Below the pieces are notes generated by a model, which did no database searches, was not told the origin of the DNA, and was given only the letters and a program-made list of their open reading frames with translations. From assembly GCF_000471905.2 (NCBI RefSeq), contig NW_006498572.1, forward strand, positions 552,800 to 616,799: a stretch of DNA of 64,000 nt, written 5' to 3'. Source of the stretch: Amborella trichopoda (taxonomy: Eukaryota > Streptophyta > Magnoliopsida > Amborellales > Amborellaceae). Shown here one piece after another: positions 39,201 to 45,233 of this stretch; the first letter of the stretch is position 1; each line of letters begins with the position of its first letter. The position numbers were made by a program, and so were the translations under genes.

Positions 39201-42200
39201 GCTAGCAGGAGGGCAAAGGCTCTTTCAAGGTAGGCTAGTGATGAAAATCAAGTTGATTTCCATGGCTGGACAGGAGCAGCACGTGATGGAGAAAGGAATA
39301 CTCCGGCTTGGCACGTGAAGGGTGTTACACAGTTCCCTTTGGGGTTGCATGTTAGAGGTAAAAGTTTTTTCTGGGCAGGCAAGTTAGTTCCTGCTCCAAG
39401 GCAAGTACGTGGGCAAGAAAAGAATGCTTTCAGTTACAGGTGAGACCAGCAAAGAAGATGAGGGAGAACAGTCAAGAATATCATCATGGAACAAAGAAGA
39501 ACAAGATAAATATGTATGGACCTTCATGTGACAAATAAGGAGGGCTTTCGTTTCACAAGGTCCACAACTGAGAGATGACCTCCATATAAAGACCGCTTCT
39601 CAGAGGGCCATCCACATGGGAAAGGTGAGAAAAGATTCTCTAATCTTGCTACAAATTCAAGGTACAGAATGGCATTCTCTACAGGCCACTCAAAGTACAC
39701 AAGAATAAAAAAGTTTCTCTACAGCCTGTTGTGCATGTACGATAAAGGAAGACATCCTCTATAAGCTAAAGATCAACAAGAGATGATCTTCATGGGCTGC
39801 TCCATGAAGATCAAGAGTTCCCTAGGGATGCTCGGGAGAATAAAAGATGAAATCCTTCAAAGGGTTACAAAAATCATTAAGAAAAACCCCAAAGAGGAAA
39901 AGAAACCCTAAGAATCATGAACAGCAAGGTCTTCAGATTTTAGAGGTTCCCAAATTGGAGTTTGAGATGACTTCTGCCCGAGTCAGTGCACCATTGATGG
40001 TAGGCGATCCAGTGAAGGGTGTACCAAGTCCCAAGAGCTAATCACAGGCAACTCTCACAGTATGTTTCTTGTGTTTTTGTTTTGTTATGTTTTCATTTTG
40101 TAGGCACCATATGAACATGACAGCAGCAAGGTCTAGGTGTGTTTACTGATTCGGTCATGTTCTGTATTATGTGTATTGACGTACAAAAGTATGTAAGAAG
40201 AGTGGGCATGTCGGCATGAGGAATAAAATTGTTCAGAAAAAGTTTTTTTGTTTACAGGTCTGGCAAGCACCACTATAGCTGCTTGCAAAATGCAAAAAGG
40301 ATATTCATTTTACCAATATTGAAGAATCAGTATACCATATTTGATTTAATTATGGGAAGAGATAACTACCTTCCAAAACTAAGATGTTAAAATTACAGTG
40401 AGTAATAAATAGTGTAAATAAACCTGTAAAAAAATTTATCCCCATCCCATGATACCATCCCTGAAATTGGCACCAACACGATAAAGGATGATTACCTACT
40501 GCTCCGCTTCCATTCCCAACCTCCTGCAGTCACACCAAACTATTTATTTCAGGCACAGACTGTAAACCAAAAAGTACGCTAAGAGATTATTGAGTATTTT
40601 TAGCGCCATCTGGTGGATCAGTCTCAAATCCAACCCAGTGTTTTTATGTGGCATTATAAATTGAGATTATTGAGTATTTTTAGCGCCATCTGGTGGATCA
40701 GTCTCAAATCCAACCCAGTGTTTTTATGTGGCATTATAAATTAACGCAAAATGAGTGCAAATTTCAAATTGCTCTGTACATCTTAGCGGATTCAAATTCG
40801 AGTCTCAATAAGACACCCATTGCCATGCGAAAACATGGCTATCACTGGTAATCTTTGTACCATGCTTGCAAAGTGTTTTGCTCTGCTTCCTCACCTCCTC
40901 TTATCTATCATCTTCCCACCACCTGGTCCGCCTCCATTTTTCCCTTTGTTGATTCCTATTCACTTTAACCGATAAATCATTTCCACATCTTTGATGACAA
41001 AAAAAAAAAAGCAAAATAGCAAAATCTACATAGAAGAGGAAGGAAAGAAAAATAGTATCATTGTTCCCCTCCACTATCACTTACCCAAAAACATGGCATC
41101 TGTTATCCCAACAAGTCATCTTTGAAAGAGCCAAACCATTATCCACACCCCTTAAGTTCTTTCCAAGAAAGAAATCTCCGTATGCATTGGAGGCCGATAT
41201 CAAAACAATAGCATACCTTGTGACAAGAGGAAGGAAACAAAAATAGTATCATTGTTCCCCTCCACTACCATTTACCCAACAAAACGTGGCATCTGTTATC
41301 CCAACAAGTCATCTTTGAAAGAGCTAAACTATTACCCACACCCCATAACTTCTTTCCAAGTAAGAAATTCCCTTAGCCATTGGAGGCCGACATCAAAAGA
41401 ATAGCATACCTTGTGAACTTAAATAACCCCTATACTTTCTATTCCTTTTCTGTACTTCGGGAAACATGTATAATTTTGCTTACAATGGTGAGTGAAGGAG
41501 AGATATCAAAGAAAAAAAAAAATAATTAGAAAGCTAAAACAACTAAAAAATGAGCTTAAGCATCATGGCATACAAAGGATGGCAAATAAAGGACTCAACA
41601 ATATCATAAACACAAAAAGACTTCAATCCTGGGAGAAAAAAAAAGCGTCACCTGTTCTTTCCTCCTCCACTTTGGAGAGTCGCAACCCGGTGGGCAGTTG
41701 TGGTCAAAGCTGAATCAGGCCCTAACCACCTAACTCTCTTGCGAGGCAAATCCACATCCCCCGATGGATTTATAAGCAATTCTGTATCACTCTCTTCCTC
41801 TCCTTCACTCGAAGACCACAAATAGGAATTTCCCAAGGAAGTTCCCTCATTATCATCCCAATTATCAAAACAATCCATTTCAAATGAATCCTAATAACAA
41901 GAATAAAATCTTTAAACGCCATGAAATAATACATAAGAACTTTATCTTATTTGCTTTTTGTGTCAGTGCAGGAATTCAATCTACATACAAAAGGAAAAAT
42001 CACGAGTTGAGACAAGAAATCCTATTGACTAGCCCCCCATCATTGATAACAGTTGGAGACAAGGGAATTGAAATTCGTTGTGATTGCAGCTACTAACAAG
42101 CAGAAGGCTAGAAACCACAAATCACAAGAATTTCCTATAACTTCACATTTAATGAGAGCCATAAAATCACAATAAGAACCACAGAGGGACAAAAGCAAAG

Positions 42201-42596
42201 GCAAGGATTTCTGAAACTGAAACTGAGAATGAGAGTTGGAATACCTAACCTCTCCCATGGCTGAGACTTGGATCCATTTATGCCCCACAACGCATCGATG
42301 TCTTTGTCTCTCATATCCAAGAAAGGACAGGCGTTTCGATATTGATTGCTACATGATCAGAACAAACGTATCACTCCGTGATAGTGAGAAAAAAAACAGA
42401 GAGAAAGTATTCGATGATGACGCTTCTAAAAAATAAACGAAACAACAAAACACTCAATTCCTGAGTTTGTCAACGCTATAAAAGCGATCCAAACCTTGTT
42501 ATTGAGGATAAATTTCGAAGGAGGAAGGCAAGCAAATCGACATAGTGGTTGGAGAGTTGCAGAACGCATAACTCTTAGAGAAGGACTGAGATACAT
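637..42596 (-). CDS. mraY: Plastid-type MraY (phospho-N-acetylmuramoyl-pentapeptide transferase), 7 exons, 3' end outside window
   Basis: MraY moves phospho-MurNAc-pentapeptide from UDP onto a polyprenyl phosphate carrier, the first membrane step of peptidoglycan synthesis; plant copies are nuclear and act in plastids. Seven minus-strand exons join in frame without a stop: 42596-42495, 42348-42250, 41890-41652, 36519-36069, 35959-35895, 15215-15022, 845-637 (1,359 nt, 453 codons). In order they give a basic Ser-rich presequence, an acidic linker, then a polytopic membrane protein with [12 protein letters not shown], the Asp pair in [21 protein letters not shown] and [12 protein letters not shown], which carries the third catalytic Asp. 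The family's HHH loop and last helices are missing and should lie left of position 1. All junctions are GT/AG except intron 4 (GC/AG). Introns 3, 5 and 6 are 5,132, 20,679 and 14,176 nt long. Seen: motifs, phases and junctions. Known: family function. Inferred: the gene is active. Confidence 0.93.
846..2125. other. mraY intron 6, unassigned stretch
   Basis: AT-rich intron sequence with scattered stops in all frames. Stretches such as 1680-2080 look like old retroelement sequence, but I cannot assign a domain. Confidence 0.4.
2126..2866. mobile_element. Small non-autonomous TIR transposon (hAT-like)
   Basis: The left end reads catagttactggaatc; the inverse of the right end reads cgtagttacctggatc. 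The flanks are gtttcaat (2118-2125) and gtttcaac (2867-2874), an 8-bp target duplication with one mismatch, as hAT elements make. It is 741 bp long with no transposase. Confidence 0.55.
2886..2971. repeat. Two-copy tandem repeat, 43-bp unit
   Basis: Units 2886-2928 and 2929-2971 share gtgatatatctatttgca and differ at only a few bases, so the duplication is fairly recent. Confidence 0.85.
3596..3793 (+). pseudogene. Ty1-copia gag fragment
   Basis: A 66-codon open stretch contains [15 protein letters not shown] followed by helical sequence and a stop. The pattern trp-[ED]-E-L-x(n)-C-x-C is typical of the gag (UBN2) region of plant copia elements. No LTRs or other domains are seen nearby, so this is an old remnant in mraY intron 6. 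The opposite strand is also open here (80 codons) but resembles nothing I know. Confidence 0.5.
3794..5490. other. mraY intron 6, unassigned
   Basis: No gene is seen. It contains a short palindrome near 4338-4362 (gatcgagc...gctcgatc) and a ggctccaacaactatg motif near 4588 that recurs near 7621-7643, suggesting remains of a dispersed repeat family. A short GA run lies at 5416-5430. Confidence 0.4.
5491..5762. mobile_element. Foldback/MITE-like inverted-repeat element
   Basis: The arms at about 5491-5555 and 5690-5762 are inverted copies (left tgaattttaattttg; the right arm inverted starts tgaattttaatg) and share ctacaaatccaaat and cttgaaattttag. The centre holds a small hairpin, gaccaaaatactcc versus ggggtattttggt. 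It is about 272 bp with no coding sequence. I do not see a clear target duplication. Confidence 0.65.
5763..9321. other. mraY intron 6: GA-microsatellite-rich stretch
   Basis: No gene is seen. GA runs occur at 5950-6180, 6184-6220 and 6258-6280, CT runs at 8670-8765 and a GT run at 8920-8933. Open frames across these runs are artefacts of low complexity. Inverted arms at 7581-7645 and 8362-8436 (sharing agcttct and caacgatcccc) may be the ends of another small element. Confidence 0.5.
9322..10056. mobile_element. Non-autonomous hAT-like element with GC-rich ends
   Basis: It begins caatgttcaagaagg and ends ttgttcattg. The flanks ctattgag and ctatactg agree at 5 of 8 positions, so the target duplication is weak. 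Both ends are rich in taggcgggcgcc-like repeats, like the ends of the larger hAT at 10606-14223. The interior holds CT, GA and GT microsatellites and no transposase. Confidence 0.4.
10606..14223 (+). mobile_element. Decayed hAT transposon
   Basis: The left end caatgtttcaaaatgcgg and the inverse of the right end (cggcgttccaaaaaatgc) are diverged copies of the TIR at 23122 (cagtgttttaaaatgcgg). The flanks atttacaa and gtttaaaa match at 6 of 8. It is 3.6 kb, with subterminal cctaggcgg-type repeats and broken transposase pieces on the plus strand. It is much older than the hAT at 23122. Confidence 0.65.
11389..13597 (+). pseudogene. hAT transposase remnant
   Basis: Broken frames match, in order, the transposase of the element at 23122-26851: [18 protein letters not shown] with AIGQLGP (about 11520-11600), [13 protein letters not shown] and [13 protein letters not shown] (12118-12210), [15 protein letters not shown] with FRNFWSG (12259-12320), and GLTWDSKAS near the C-terminus (13370-13395). 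Many frameshifts and stops make it non-functional. Confidence 0.7.
14224..15021. other. mraY intron 6, proximal part
   Basis: AT-rich intron sequence leading to the donor of exon 6. No feature recognised. Confidence 0.4.
15022..15215 (-). CDS. mraY: mraY exon 6 ([10 protein letters not shown] motif)
   Basis: This 194-nt exon starts after acceptor attttgtag, completes the split Met and reads [17 protein letters not shown]. It carries [16 protein letters not shown], the conserved MraY motif with catalytic-region Asp residues, and ends in phase 1 at donor gttagt. The sequence is intact despite large transposon-filled introns on both sides, which argues that the gene is under selection. Confidence 0.95.
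15400..15729 (-). repeat. 3' LTR of minus-strand copia element
   Basis: 330 bp, similar along its length to 20596-20921, with GA-rich tracts and the shared pieces ctccttttacta/ctccttttatat and acaataattaattatttcc. The two LTRs differ by many substitutions and small indels, so the insertion is old. Confidence 0.85.
15880..19860 (-). pseudogene. Copia gag-pol remnant (minus-strand element)
   Basis: Going 5' to 3' on the minus strand: gag pieces ([28 protein letters not shown] at 19853-19740); a protease remnant [15 protein letters not shown] near 18930, where the DSGA motif is altered; a gag-pre-integrase piece [15 protein letters not shown] near 18570; integrase pieces [12 protein letters not shown] and [15 protein letters not shown] (about 18150-17870); RT pieces ([27 protein letters not shown] at 16640-16470); and RNase H ([28 protein letters not shown] at 16103-16010). 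Stops and frameshifts throughout show it is dead. Confidence 0.85.
20120..20340. repeat. About 83-bp tandem repeat in copia leader
   Basis: Nearly three copies (starting about 20139, 20222 and 20306) of a unit containing cacctct, attcaaaa, acatctcagatct and agatttacaga. It lies between the primer-binding site and gag of the minus-strand copia element. Confidence 0.75.
20596..20921 (-). repeat. 5' LTR of minus-strand copia element
   Basis: 326 bp, partner of 15400-15729. The primer-binding site (20579-20592 on the plus strand) lies immediately inside it. Confidence 0.85.
21126..22972. other. mraY intron 5, mostly unassigned
   Basis: Two short minus-strand segments look like spliced 3'-terminal exons. 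One (about 21790-21722) follows acceptor atatgccag and encodes [15 protein letters not shown] then stop. The other (about 21434-21364) follows acceptor accatttctttcag and encodes [20 protein letters not shown] then stop. I cannot assign them to a gene. Nothing else is recognised. Confidence 0.3.
23625..26260 (-). pseudogene. hAT transposase (BED zinc finger, DUF659, dimerisation domain), broken by stops
   Basis: On the minus strand: a BED zinc finger starting [14 protein letters not shown] with CVIC and [13 protein letters not shown] (about 26250-26090); a Lys-rich helix and a poly-Asp run; the N gap; then [63 protein letters not shown] and [18 protein letters not shown] (25640-25140), which are the DUF659/RNase H-like core; and, after an intron with a gtaaag donor, [15 protein letters not shown], the hAT dimerisation motif (about 24200-24155). 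The C-terminus is acidic ([15 protein letters not shown]) and ends at 23625. At least four stops replace Trp (REG*EKYG, IDRR*DTQL, ISE*IMDR, DR*QERVFEG) and one replaces Gln (FR*KEHLA). The gene is inactive but barely decayed. Confidence 0.9.
25780..25948. other. Assembly gap (169 N)
   Basis: A run of N inside the hAT transposase between the BED finger and the DUF659 core. Frames cannot be followed across it. Confidence 0.99.
27420..28950 (+). pseudogene. Copia gag and protease remnant
   Basis: Gag begins in the frame [20 protein letters not shown] and contains [18 protein letters not shown], close to the gag of the copia element at 15400. A hAT MITE interrupts it at 27900-28270. Gag then continues through a Gly/Arg-rich stretch ([12 protein letters not shown]) to the zinc-knuckle start KCTHCG at 28510, where a TAG stop falls within the knuckle. 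The protease follows with [12 protein letters not shown] (about 28830); the usual Asp-Ser-Gly is Asp-Ser-Arg here. Confidence 0.8.
27900..28270. mobile_element. hAT MITE in copia gag
   Basis: 371 bp with ends cagtgattaaaaaaata and (inverse of right end) cagtgatttaaaaaata. The flanks ttacaaat and gtatgaat match at 5 of 8. The right end (gcccaatcctggtcaccaat) resembles the right end of the MITE at 44688-45105, so both belong to one family. Confidence 0.65.
29106..30012. mobile_element. Internally deleted hAT derivative, perfect 8-bp target duplication
   Basis: 907 bp with ends cagtgttttaaaatg and cattttaaaacacta and exact flanking duplications ttttgtag (29098-29105, 30013-30020). Its internal sequence near the left end (aagttaatgcatagaaaaaa) matches the autonomous element near 23241. 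It is therefore a deletion derivative that could have been moved by the same transposase. No coding sequence. Confidence 0.9.
30376..31413 (-). pseudogene. rpl16: Plastid rpl16 exon 1 end and group II intron copy
   Basis: The exon end TTAGT is followed by gtgtgact (31408), the 5' end of the plastid rpl16 group II intron. About 1 kb further on the minus strand is a domain V hairpin, gagctagatgag...ctcatgtccggttc (about 30412-30378). The copy stops shortly after it; rpl16 exon 2 is absent. Confidence 0.8.
31545..32403 (-). pseudogene. rps3: Plastid rps3 pseudogene with internal insertion
   Basis: It starts [11 protein letters not shown] (32403), then about 200 bp without rps3 similarity (about 32375-32180), then resumes [65 protein letters not shown] and ends KIWIFVDEE at 31545. 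Stops include a TAA before GIKIWIF. It is non-functional. Confidence 0.88.
32580..32855 (-). pseudogene. rpl22: Plastid rpl22 fragment
   Basis: Encodes [39 protein letters not shown] and [12 protein letters not shown], the C-terminal half of plastid ribosomal protein L22. It is truncated at its 5' side by the insertion junction, with an upstream stop (SYE*TLMI*) and a late frameshift. Confidence 0.85.
32874..34859 (+). pseudogene. Copia integrase C-terminus, reverse transcriptase and RNase H remnant
   Basis: The frame begins with the integrase C-terminal part [35 protein letters not shown] (32900-33070). RT follows with [30 protein letters not shown] (normally DVKNAF) and the catalytic YVDDIVVTG at 34135, then RNase H with [19 protein letters not shown] (34700-34760). 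It ends at LMTLYCEI where a deletion joins it to a truncated 3' LTR. Several stops and shifts are present. Confidence 0.85.
34868..35030 (+). repeat. Truncated 3' LTR of the nested copia element
   Basis: Matches the right part of the 5' LTR (26852-26996): gtggaggtcacaagag, ctctcacacacctctct, agaacccatctaa and the end tttca. The first part of the LTR is missing. Confidence 0.75.
35031..35894. other. mraY intron 5, proximal part
   Basis: No gene seen. Near 35155-35180 is gattgggagatccaggtgac, similar to the right end of the small element at 2126-2866. Confidence 0.4.
35895..35959 (-). CDS. mraY: mraY exon 5 (65-nt micro-exon)
   Basis: A short exon between acceptor tgttaacag and donor gtatac. 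It reads [15 protein letters not shown] then ILSPYG and ends in phase 2 (AT of a Met codon). The frame agrees on both sides: KLVLQ before it and [11 protein letters not shown] after it. It is separated from exon 4 by only 109 nt and from exon 6 by 20.7 kb. Confidence 0.9.
35960..36068 (-). other. mraY intron 4: 109-nt GC-AG intron
   Basis: On the minus strand it starts gcaaga after CAG and ends tatgttaacag. The flanking frames KLVLQ and VAVGAGF join in phase 0. The interior is pyrimidine-rich. GC donors with an AG|GCAAG context are a known minor class spliced by the major spliceosome. Confidence 0.85.
36069..36519 (-). CDS. mraY: mraY exon 4 (membrane core, first Asp pair)
   Basis: A 451-nt exon, the largest visible. 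It starts after acceptor gtgctgcag and completes the split Arg codon, then reads [18 protein letters not shown]. It holds several hydrophobic helices, the substrate-loop motif [12 protein letters not shown] and the catalytic Asp pair in AIGLLDDLL. It ends KLVLQ in phase 0 at CAG|gcaaga, a GC donor. No GT in the next bases keeps the frame into exon 5. Confidence 0.95.
36520..40582. other. mraY intron 3, largely unassigned
   Basis: AT-rich with no coding domain recognised. 37250-37830 and 38200-40050 have the look of old non-coding retroelement sequence with short open frames. 38810-39085 is rich in gatccc/gatctc motifs and ends cgatcccaagaactatgg, like other dispersed repeat ends in the window. 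Confidence 0.4.
40583..40742. repeat. Exact 80-bp tandem duplication
   Basis: 40583-40662 and 40663-40742 are identical (gagattattgagtattttt...), so this is a very recent duplication in mraY intron 3, or possibly an assembly artefact. Confidence 0.95.
41036..41417. repeat. Two-copy tandem repeat, 191-bp unit
   Basis: Units 41036-41226 and 41227-41417 share long blocks such as tagtatcattgttcccctcc and ttatcccaacaagtcatctt and differ by scattered substitutions and small indels. Located in mraY intron 3. Confidence 0.9.
41652..41890 (-). CDS. mraY: mraY exon 3 (acidic N-terminal linker)
   Basis: This exon runs from acceptor ttattag (phase 0) to donor gtgacg (phase 2), 239 nt. It encodes an acidic linker ([21 protein letters not shown]) followed by TTAHRVATL just before the first membrane segments. 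This linker is absent from bacterial MraY; by my recollection plant homologues have one like it. The split codon AG|G gives Arg across the 5.1-kb intron 3. Confidence 0.85.
42250..42348 (-). CDS. mraY: mraY exon 2 (transit peptide, part 2)
   Basis: A 33-codon exon from acceptor catgtag to donor gttagg, both phase 0. It begins [15 protein letters not shown] and ends [11 protein letters not shown], continuing the basic presequence. The VSAMGE/DSFE junction to exon 3 looks like the end of a transit peptide followed by the acidic start of the mature protein. The in-frame TAG just upstream is part of the acceptor site, so the ORF cannot extend without splicing. Intron 2 (41891-42249) is 359 nt. 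Confidence 0.75.
42495..42596 (-). CDS. mraY: mraY exon 1 (transit peptide, part 1)
   Basis: This 34-codon exon starts [15 protein letters not shown] and ends AAG before donor gtttgg (phase 0). It is rich in Ser, Arg and Leu and has no acidic residue, as expected for a plastid transit peptide. A second in-frame ATG at codon 10 (MRSATLQPL) could also be the start. I chose the first because it is the most upstream one in the open frame and follows a CT-rich leader. It is too short to show up in ordinary ORF scans. Intron 1 (42349-42494) is 146 nt. Confidence 0.75.
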
Positions 42597-42860
42597 TTGG
42601 GCGTCAGTACGAGATAGAGAGAACTATAAAACTGAGAGAGAGAGAGAGATTAATGGTGAACTTCAAAACTGAGAAGTGGATGGAGCATGTCCTTTACTTA
42701 TTATGGGTGCCAGTGTATTGGAGAGAGAGAGAGAGAGAGAGAGGAGGGCGAGGAAAACAAGGGACTTCAAAAATTGAGGGTTCGATGGCGACATGCCTAT
42801 ACCTGATAACAGACAAATTAGGAGAAAGTCAATCAATTTTGGAACTGTAAACAAGGGGAA
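42597..42860 (-). promoter_or_regulatory. Putative mraY leader/promoter with CT tracts
   Basis: Upstream of the mraY start the minus strand has two pyrimidine tracts, (CT)n at about 42640-42652 and a longer one at 42719-42742, as often seen in plant core promoters and leaders. I see no clear TATA box. A possible 12-codon upstream ORF (MLHPLLSFEVHH) begins near 42690 and would matter only if transcription starts beyond it. The mRNA start is unknown. Confidence 0.4.
42719..42743. repeat. (GA)12 microsatellite upstream of mraY
   Basis: A near-perfect GA run on the plus strand (CT on the mraY sense strand), 120 bp upstream of the predicted mraY start. Confidence 0.95.
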
Positions 42861-43449
42861 ATAAACGTTTTCTCCAATTCATTATGGATGAAGGTTCTAA
42901 CTTTATGAAAACAAAATAAAACCTATCTTAAATCGTTATATGGAAAGCACTTTCAGTAACCCTAAAATCAATTTTTAATACGGACAAAACTCAAAAAATA
43001 TATTGATATTGCGAACTAAGAATACTTATTTTTAGAGTGAAATGGACACTCTATATAATTTGTTATAATATATGATATTTTTAATTTAATATATATTATT
43101 TTTAAAATTTGAAATTCTAATTTTTCTTTACAGCGATAATGTTGAACCCCATATGATCAATGTAAAGATTTTTCTAAAGCTTGAAATACAATTTGCAGCC
43201 CTATCAAACCATTTTTTTTTTACTATTATGTTAGGGCCTGTTTAGCTTATTGGATTCAGATTTCTAGGAGTCACTTTCATAGAAAAGTTGGGCCAATTGT
43301 GTTTGGTTAGTATATAATGGACATTTCCATTGGAATTGAGATTTTCATGGGATTCCTGAATACTCATTTTAAGCCTAAAATTTGGAAATCTCAATTCCAT
43401 CAAAATACGTGGAATTGACATTTCATGGAAATGATCTATTTTGTTGCTC

Positions 43450-44600
43450 AAGAGCAAAAAAAAATATTTAAATTTTAGAGAGAAACTATATCAAGTTTTA
43501 AAGAGAAAAAACATATTAAAATTTTACAATATGTCAAATTTTAAAGAGAGAAAGAATATGAAATTTTTTAGAGAGAGAAAATATACAAATTTTTTTGAAA
43601 AAAAATTATCTCAAATTTTAAGTTTTAGAGAGAGAGAGAGAGCATATTAAATTTTTAAAGATTAGAAATTATATCAAATTTTAAATAGAGAAATTGCCAG
43701 AAAATATTTAGAGAAAGAAATTATCAAATTTTAAGTTTTAGAGAGAGAAACTATATCAAATTTTAGATAGAGAAAGTATTTGAAATATTTAGAGAGATAA
43801 ACTATTTTAAAAATATTTAGTTAGAGAAACTATCTCAAATTTTAAGTTTTAGAGAGAGGAATTACATTAAAAATTTTGAGAGATAAACTACTTAAAAAAT
43901 AATTAGAGAGAGAAACTATATAAAATTTTAAGTTTTACCGTGAGAAAATATCTTAAAACTTTAGAGAGAGAAACTATATCAAATTTTAGATAAAGAAAAT
44001 TTTTAAAAAGAGAAACTAATTGAAAAATTTTAGATAGAGAAACTACATCAAATTTTTAACTTTTAGTGAGATAAAGTATATTAAAATTTTAGAGAGAGAC
44101 TACCTGATAATTTTAGAGAGATAAACTATCGTAAAATTTAAGTTTTAGAGAGAGAAAACATCTTAAAATTTTAGAGAGAGTAACTATATCAAATTTTAGA
44201 ATGAGAAAGCACCTAAAATTTTTTTGAAAGAGAAACTATCTTAAAAATTTTTAGAAATAAACTATCTCAAATTTTAAGTTTTAGATGGAGAAAGTACCTT
44301 TAAATTTTAGAGAGATAAACTATATCATATTTTAGAGAGAGAAACTATCTTAAAATTTTTATACAGAAACTATCTCAAATTTTAAGTTTTAGAGAGAGAA
44401 AATATCTCAAATTTTAGAGAAAGAAACTATTTCAAATTCTAAAGAGAGTGTATAAAAATTTTAGAGAGAGAAACTTTCTCAAAAAATTTAGAGAGAAACT
44501 ATTTTAATTTTTAAGCTTTTGAAAGAGAGTGTATTAAAATTTTAGAAAAACTTTTAGAGAGATAAACTATCTCAAAAATTTAAGAGAGAGAGAGAAAGGA
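43450..44600. repeat. Degenerate minisatellite, about 1.1 kb
   Basis: Dozens of imperfect units built from ttttagagagagaaactat and ctcaaattttaag repeat with a spacing of roughly 35-60 bp. Open frames across it are artefacts. Confidence 0.9.
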
Positions 44601-44687
44601 TTTGTATTTCCAAAAAAAAAATATTATAGGCAATCCAAATGGAATTTTCATTTCCTTGATTTCTACTGGGATTCAAATAGTATACAC

Positions 44688-45105
44688 CAGCGTTTTAAAA
44701 NNNNNNNNNNNNNNNNNNNNNNNNNNNNNNNNNNNNNNNNNNNNNNNNNNNNNNNNNNNNNNNNNNNNNNNNNNNNNNNNNNNNNNNNNNNNNNNNNNNN
44801 NNNNNNNNNNNNNNNNNNNNNNNNNNNNNNNNNNNNNNNNNNNNNNNNNNNNNNNNNNNNNNNNNNNNNNNNNNNNNNNTTTGCATATTCATTCAAAAAC
44901 ATGAAAATTCTTAATGGAGTACCCTCATTTTTTATTGAATTCTTAAAAACCAATATTTATAATGAATTTTAATAATTTTTTCGGATTTTTTTGAAGCTTT
45001 ATTCTGACCGATTCACCCGATTCCGATCCGGATCGCCGATTCGCCGATCCGGATCGGTTTTTGAAAAGCCCGATCCGGATCACCAATCCGGTTTTTAAAC
45101 CATTG
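44688..45105. mobile_element. hAT MITE with perfect 8-bp target duplication
   Basis: Begins cagcgttttaaaa, ends gtttttaaaccattg; exact flanks gtatacac (44680-44687 and 45106-45113). The right half has repeated gatccggatcgccgattcg motifs (subterminal repeats). It contains a gap of 179 N. Same family as 27900-28270. Confidence 0.85.
44701..44879. other. Assembly gap (179 N)
   Basis: A run of N inside the hAT MITE; the subterminal repeats on that side are not visible. Confidence 0.99.
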
Positions 45106-45233
45106 GTATACACCATATTCCAAGAAATGTCAATTCTAAAAACACAGCATAACTCATAAGAAATGTCAATTCTAGTAAATCTCAATTCCTTGATTTTTCC
45201 CTAGATTGAAAAATCCAGTGATCCAAACGGCCC

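Larger units (their letters stand above)
43234..45233. mobile_element. Candidate TIR element (Harbinger/Tourist-like ends) with a minisatellite core
   Basis: The left end gggcctgtttagcttattgg and the inverse of the right end gggccgtttggatcactgg are related. The flanking triplets are tta and tca, close to the TTA/TAA target of PIF/Harbinger elements. It is 2.0 kb with no transposase. The core is a long GA/AT minisatellite, and a hAT MITE sits near its right end. Confidence 0.45.
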
